The translations under genes were made by a program, and so were the position numbers. Of a DNA stretch of 5,273 nt, positions 4,517 through 5,273 are shown piece after piece. Position 1 is the stretch's first letter. Each line of letters starts with the position of its first letter. The stretch spans positions 1 to 5,273 of the forward strand of contig CAIVVG010000161.1 in NCBI GenBank assembly GCA_903909295.1, read 5' to 3'. The notes below the pieces were generated by a model. The model saw only the letters and a program-made list of their open reading frames with translations, had not been told where the DNA came from and did no database searches. The stretch is from an uncultured Chlamydiae bacterium (GTDB lineage Bacteria > Chlamydiota > Chlamydiia > Chlamydiales > SM23-39).

Positions 4517-5273
4517 TTAAGCCAAAATATTTCGAAGGTCTTTTTCAATTGTAGCAACACTTGAATGGAGGAACTTGACCGGGTGGTGCTGAAAAACTGC
4601 GGCGTCCTTCAATCCCGATCCTGTGAGCATCAGCACAACCGATGCATGCTTCTCAATCTTCCCGCTTTTACATAACTTTTTGACCGCTAGGAGAGAGGTG
4701 GCGGCTGACGGCTCAACAAAAAAACCTGCCTGTCCCAAAATCCGTTGCCCTATCAATATTTCCTCTTCTGTCACATCTTCGGCCAGCCAATCGTACTCGT
4801 AGGCCTTGTGGAGTATTTCATCACCCCCCATTGGATTTCCGGTCGTAATGGCGCTGGCAATGGTGTGAATGTCTTTGAAGGGGACAGGCTTCCTTTCTCT
4901 CCGCTTAAAAGCCGTAACAAGGGGGCTGTTTTGCGCCGCTTGGACGATGATCATACGGGGGAGCTTCTTCGTAAGTCCCGCTTCCAACAATTCACGGAAT
5001 CCCTTAAACAGCCCACGAATATGTCCGCAGGCAGAAGTGGGGACAGCGACGAAATCGGGAACGCTCCCGCCAAACTGCTCATACAACTCGAAGGCACAGA
5101 ACTTATACCCCTCTACTCGAATGGGGCCATTCCCAGAAACAACCCGCAGTTTCAACAAACCTGCCAAACTCAAAACTTTTTGCTTCATCTCCCAATAATC
5201 GGGGGCGTCTACTTTGATGATGCTGGCTCCGTGAATGGACATAGAGCGGATTTTTTCTTCGGGGCAAAAGGGG
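4517..5273 (-). CDS. thrC: threonine synthase, C-terminal part (5' end outside window)
   Basis: Threonine synthase is a cytoplasmic PLP enzyme (fold type II) converting O-phosphohomoserine to threonine. The frame stays open to the window edge: before the Met at 5242 come PFCPEEKIRS, matching the FVP-x-K-x-x-x-M-x-x-HGA segment of these enzymes. That Met is therefore internal, and the PLP lysine lies in the missing N-terminal part. Visible motifs, counted from Met 5242, are GPIRVEGYKFCAFELYEQFGG at about 39-59, the phosphate-cradle loop VPTSACGHIRGLFKGF at 67-82, ASAITTGNP at about 129-137, EEILIGQRILGQAGFFVEPS at about 160-179 and the hallmark VLMLTGSGLKD at about 203-213. The loop departs from the usual VPVGNxGN; some archaeal-type enzymes look similar, so PLP-dependent relatives remain possible. 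It ends with TAA at 4517 and faces the DinD remnant; no clear terminator was found at 4454-4516. Confidence 0.86.
   Translation of the reverse strand, partial: PFCPEEKIRSMSIHGASIIKVDAPDYWEMKQKVLSLAGLLKLRVVSGNGPIRVEGYKFCAFELYEQFGGSVPDFVAVPTSACGHIRGLFKGFRELLEAGLTKKLPRMIIVQAAQNSPLVTAFKRRERKPVPFKDIHTIASAITTGNPMGGDEILHKAYEYDWLAEDVTEEEILIGQRILGQAGFFVEPSAATSLLAVKKLCKSGKIEKHASVVLMLTGSGLKDAAVFQHHPVKFLHSSVATIEKDLRNILA

Noticed and set aside
4869..5198. 109-residue plus-strand frame inside threonine synthase
   Set aside because: It is an antisense shadow; the minus strand carries clear PLP-enzyme motifs.
5240..5242. Met codon as the start of threonine synthase
   Set aside because: The frame is open upstream to the window edge and encodes residues homologous to the middle of the enzyme.

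Overview
The window looks like a bacterial chromosome segment. The main genes have roughly 50% GC, and the patch from about 3740 to 4520 is visibly more A+T-rich. The gene set is an alternative sigma factor (sigma-54), a family 9 glycosyltransferase, a small membrane metalloprotease-like protein, threonine synthase, and decayed HTH and DinD genes. Together with a palindromic repeat that lends tails to host proteins, this reminded me of an environmental member of the Chlamydiota (Parachlamydiales-like). That assignment is an impression from gene style, not proof.

Layout. 1-181 holds no convincing gene; the first bases may be the falling arm of a terminator. 182-547 (+) is a small unrecognised protein, converging on a family 9 glycosyltransferase at 729-1673 (-). 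Between them sits a 171-bp palindromic element (558-728) flanked by a TTA duplication. Removing it and one TTA restores a perfect 23-bp palindrome that contains the stop codons of both genes. rpoN (1757-2989, +) is divergent from the glycosyltransferase. A metalloprotease-like membrane protein (2943-3734, -) converges on rpoN. Its 3' end has been rewritten by one arm of a relative of the same repeat (3016-3073), giving a foreign tail of about 43 residues and a 47-bp antisense overlap with rpoN.

3735-4516 is a patch of decay. It contains an Xre/HigA-like HTH gene split by a one-base loss in an A7 run, then a DinD remnant that keeps only its two ends and is also shifted by one base at an A6 run. 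The window closes with threonine synthase (4517 to beyond 5273, -), whose N-terminal part lies outside.

There is no obvious shared pathway: RpoN is transcriptional, GT9 makes cell-envelope glycans, ThrC makes threonine. What links the regions is a small non-autonomous mobile repeat that settles at gene 3' ends and carries a readable C-terminal peptide (TKIG-x-KEPKNR-x-N), plus nearby A-tract frameshifts. No complete defence or toxin-antitoxin system is visible.
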